NCBI GenBank assembly: GCA_017549485.1
Contig: JAFYUT010000076.1
Span: 1 to 64,000 of the forward strand
DNA from: Akkermansia sp.
GTDB taxonomy: Bacteria > Verrucomicrobiota > Verrucomicrobiia > Verrucomicrobiales > Akkermansiaceae
DNA length: 64,000 nucleotides
Reading direction: 5' to 3'
The notes beneath the pieces were generated by a model, which was not told the origin of the DNA, searched no databases, and was given only the letters and a program-made list of their open reading frames with translations. The position numbers were made by a program, and so were the translations under genes. Numbering within the stretch: the first letter of the stretch is position 1; each line of letters starts with the position of its first letter. Shown in pieces: positions 62,271-64,000 of this stretch.

Positions 62271-63344
62271 ATGAACGTTCGCTCCGCATTGGCATACGTA
62301 CCGTATTTCCGTAACAGGCTTTTTGTCGTGCACATCGGCAAAGACCTGTTGCAGGAGGATGCCCTTGTGGACGCACTGTTGGATGCCGATGCCTTGCATG
62401 AAATAGGCGTGCGCTTGGTGTTGGTGGCCGAAGGTGACAATGCTGAGGGGCTGGCCTCCAGAGCAGGGGCTTGTGAAATGCACGCTGCTTTGGCAGAGTT
62501 GCCCCTCACTGCCGGGGAGGCTGCCGTATCTCGCGTGCGCGAAATTGTGGAGCGCCCGCAGGTAGCCATCATCCCCTCCGGTACGCTCGGTCGTTTTGAT
62601 GAGGGCAGTGTTCAACTGGCGGTAGAGTTGGGAGCCTCCAAATACATTTGCCTGCAAAAAGATGCTGTGCCCAGCCGCAGTGGGCAACCTATCTTTGCAA
62701 TCTCTGAGCGTGAGGTGAGCACCACTGATTGTGCAGATTGCACCTGTGCCGACGAATTGAAACAAGCGGCGGATGTGTGCCGCCGCGGGATTCCGCGTGT
62801 GCACATGCTTGATGGCCTGCACCGCGGCGTGTTGTTGGATGAGCTTTTCTCTGAAGAAGGTGTGGGCACCATGGTGCACGCCGACTCGTACCGCGAGATT
62901 CGCCCGCTGAAAGTGGACGATATCCCCGAGCTGCTCTCGATGATTGCCCGCTGCGTGGTTGACTCCAAACTGGTAGAGCGTACTTATGAGAGTATTTTAG
63001 AGAACCTGCAAAGCTACTACGTTTATACGCTGGACGACACGATTGTAGGTTGCGTGGCGCTCTACCCGTTCCCCGCCGAAAATTGCGCGGAATTGGGCTG
63101 CCTTTTCATCAAAAAGAATTACGAGGGGCATGGCTACGGCAAGGCTATGTGCCGTTTTATTCAGGAAAAAGCCCGTGCCCTGGGCTTTGACCGCATATTT
63201 GCCATCTCTCAAAGTGCTGTGGCCTACTTCCGCGACCGCTTGGGCTACGAGCCGCTGCCGCGCGATGTACTACCCGCCTCTCGCCGCGCGGCGCTGGAAG
63301 CCAGCGGCCGCTCCTCTGAGGTGTTCGGCCATAAATTAAGCTGA
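62271..63344 (+). CDS. argA: N-acetylglutamate synthase-like protein (reduced kinase-like domain plus GNAT domain)
   Basis: Encodes 357 residues. ArgA acetylates glutamate from acetyl-CoA, the first step of arginine synthesis. Residues 1-190 are a shortened amino-acid-kinase-like fold ending in RGIPRVHMLDGLHRGVLLDE, the usual AAK-to-GNAT junction; it is about 100 residues shorter than normal and lacks the Gly-rich ATP loop. Residues 210-345 are a GNAT domain with the acetyl-CoA pyrophosphate loop (KKNYEGHGYGKAMCRFIQE) and YFRDRLGYEPLP. Enzyme assignment rests on this layout; another GNAT substrate is possible. argC is at 2603-3646. Confidence 0.8.
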   Translation: MNVRSALAYVPYFRNRLFVVHIGKDLLQEDALVDALLDADALHEIGVRLVLVAEGDNAEGLASRAGACEMHAALAELPLTAGEAAVSRVREIVERPQVAIIPSGTLGRFDEGSVQLAVELGASKYICLQKDAVPSRSGQPIFAISEREVSTTDCADCTCADELKQAADVCRRGIPRVHMLDGLHRGVLLDELFSEEGVGTMVHADSYREIRPLKVDDIPELLSMIARCVVDSKLVERTYESILENLQSYYVYTLDDTIVGCVALYPFPAENCAELGCLFIKKNYEGHGYGKAMCRFIQEKARALGFDRIFAISQSAVAYFRDRLGYEPLPRDVLPASRRAALEASGRSSEVFGHKLS

Positions 63345-63406
63345 CCCCTTTTTGTACTGCTTGCTGATTGTTACGAGGGGTAATGATGCAAGCTGTTTGT
63401 ATGCTC

Positions 63407-64000
63407 TCAATGCGGCTTCATGATGTCCGTGTAGGTGAGTACCTGAGCCTTGCCCTCCCGCGGGCAGGAGATGAGGGATACCGTAATAGCCGTTGCCGGG
63501 AGCCCGAACGCCTTGCTGATGAGTTTGGCGTATGATGACATTTGGCTTTCGTAGTGGGCGAGCAACCATGATTCGAAATCGTTGTACCCATCACGAGGAA
63601 TGGGCTTGTTGGTTTTGAAATCGATGATGTGGGCGGCCTGTACTTGCCCCGTGGTATCATGAGTCAGCACCAAGCGGTCAATGGTGGCAGAGACCCACTC
63701 GTTTTTATCGTTAATGGCCTCCACTGATTGTTCTTGGTACACCTCTTGCCCGGGGCGGCGGGTGAAGAGGGCGGCAATCTCCGCTTGTTGTAAGGCTCGG
63801 GCAACCACTTTTTGAGCATCGGTAGCCGGGGCCTCCTGCCATGCGGGGCGGGGGGAGTCCAACCACTCAATTTGCTCCCAACAGGCATGTACCTTGGTGC
63901 CGAAATCCGTGCCGGCCGGCGAATCGCTCAGGCGTTGTTCCGCCGGTGTGTCGGTTGTCGTATCGCCGGCAGAGGGAGAAATGCGAGTGCGGGCAACATA
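63407..64000 (-). CDS. AddA/UvrD-like helicase-nuclease, C-terminal PD-(D/E)xK part (5' end outside window)
   Basis: The frame is open to the end of the window, giving at least 197 residues. The first visible residues (YVARTR) match the end of the UvrD/AddA helicase VALTRA motif. The nuclease domain follows: FGTKVHACWEQIEWLD (His of the G-x-x-x-H-x-x-x-E motif), VSATIDRLVLT (metal-binding Asp), and IIDFKTNKP (the DxK of the active site), then HYESQMSSYAKLI, the AddA/RecB YxxQ-like helix. It probably processes double-strand breaks with an AddB or RecC-like partner not in this window. The gene is convergent with argA. Confidence 0.82.
   Translation of the reverse strand, partial: YVARTRISPSAGDTTTDTPAEQRLSDSPAGTDFGTKVHACWEQIEWLDSPRPAWQEAPATDAQKVVARALQQAEIAALFTRRPGQEVYQEQSVEAINDKNEWVSATIDRLVLTHDTTGQVQAAHIIDFKTNKPIPRDGYNDFESWLLAHYESQMSSYAKLISKAFGLPATAITVSLISCPREGKAQVLTYTDIMKPH

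Overview
The window reads as chromosomal DNA of a Gram-negative member of the Verrucomicrobiota, most likely Akkermansia-like. This is inferred from a PEP-CTERM surface protein with an Arg-rich tail (55648-57204), lipid A and KDO genes (lpxA, kdsD), many small lipoproteins, sialic-acid catabolism, and a mixture of housekeeping and lineage-specific genes. There is no rRNA, CRISPR array, transposase, integrase or phage gene, and only two tRNA genes (Pro-GGG, Ser-GCT).

Layout. 1-1087: end of the ribosomal alpha operon (rpoA 3' part, rplQ). 1131-2492: two minus-strand unknown genes and tRNA-Pro. 2603-10548: a long plus-strand run: argC, a sigma-54 activator, a GT-C-like membrane protein, xseB, dxs, a TPR protein and recO. 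10587-15627 (minus): a four-gene unit made of a DASS anion symporter, a cNMP-domain histidine kinase, a receiver-only regulator and a porin. 15829-17427: an AspT-type transporter. 17589-19529: a GreA fused to a long N-terminal extension. 19668-21328: small membrane proteins and an unknown gene. 21389-25968: leuS, then the lpxA-phosphatase-rlmH operon. 26136-32445: tRNA-Ser, yggL, citrate synthase, fabH, mfd. 32469-37073 (minus): lipoproteins, a MenD-like ThDP enzyme, SanA and a hexose-6-phosphate mutarotase. 37236-39041: two tandem paralogous secreted proteins. 39160-44555 (minus): an apparent operon of nanA, an AGE-type epimerase, a degenerate phosphofructokinase, a degenerate D,D-carboxypeptidase-like lipoprotein and an intact phosphofructokinase. 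44754-51518: a 1907-residue helicase-nuclease and a TerB-like partner. 51716-55221: kdsD, rpsF, speA. 55251-58580: palindromic repeats, the PEP-CTERM protein and a secreted PA14-like protein. 58767-63344: secA and argA. 63407-64000: the 3' end of an AddA/UvrD-like nuclease.

Three things stand out. First, the sialic-acid/PFK operon carries two apparent pseudoenzymes: a PFK paralogue with both key Asp residues changed to Asn, and an S11-family lipoprotein that has lost all three catalytic motifs. Second, the DUF4011-type helicase/MTES_1575-type nuclease plus TerB pair is a candidate genome-maintenance or anti-phage module. Third, about ten genes have a good sigma-70 promoter whose -10 box ends only 6-10 bases before the start codon, which predicts leaderless or near-leaderless mRNAs. 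All calls rest on reading the sequence by eye; no database search was run.
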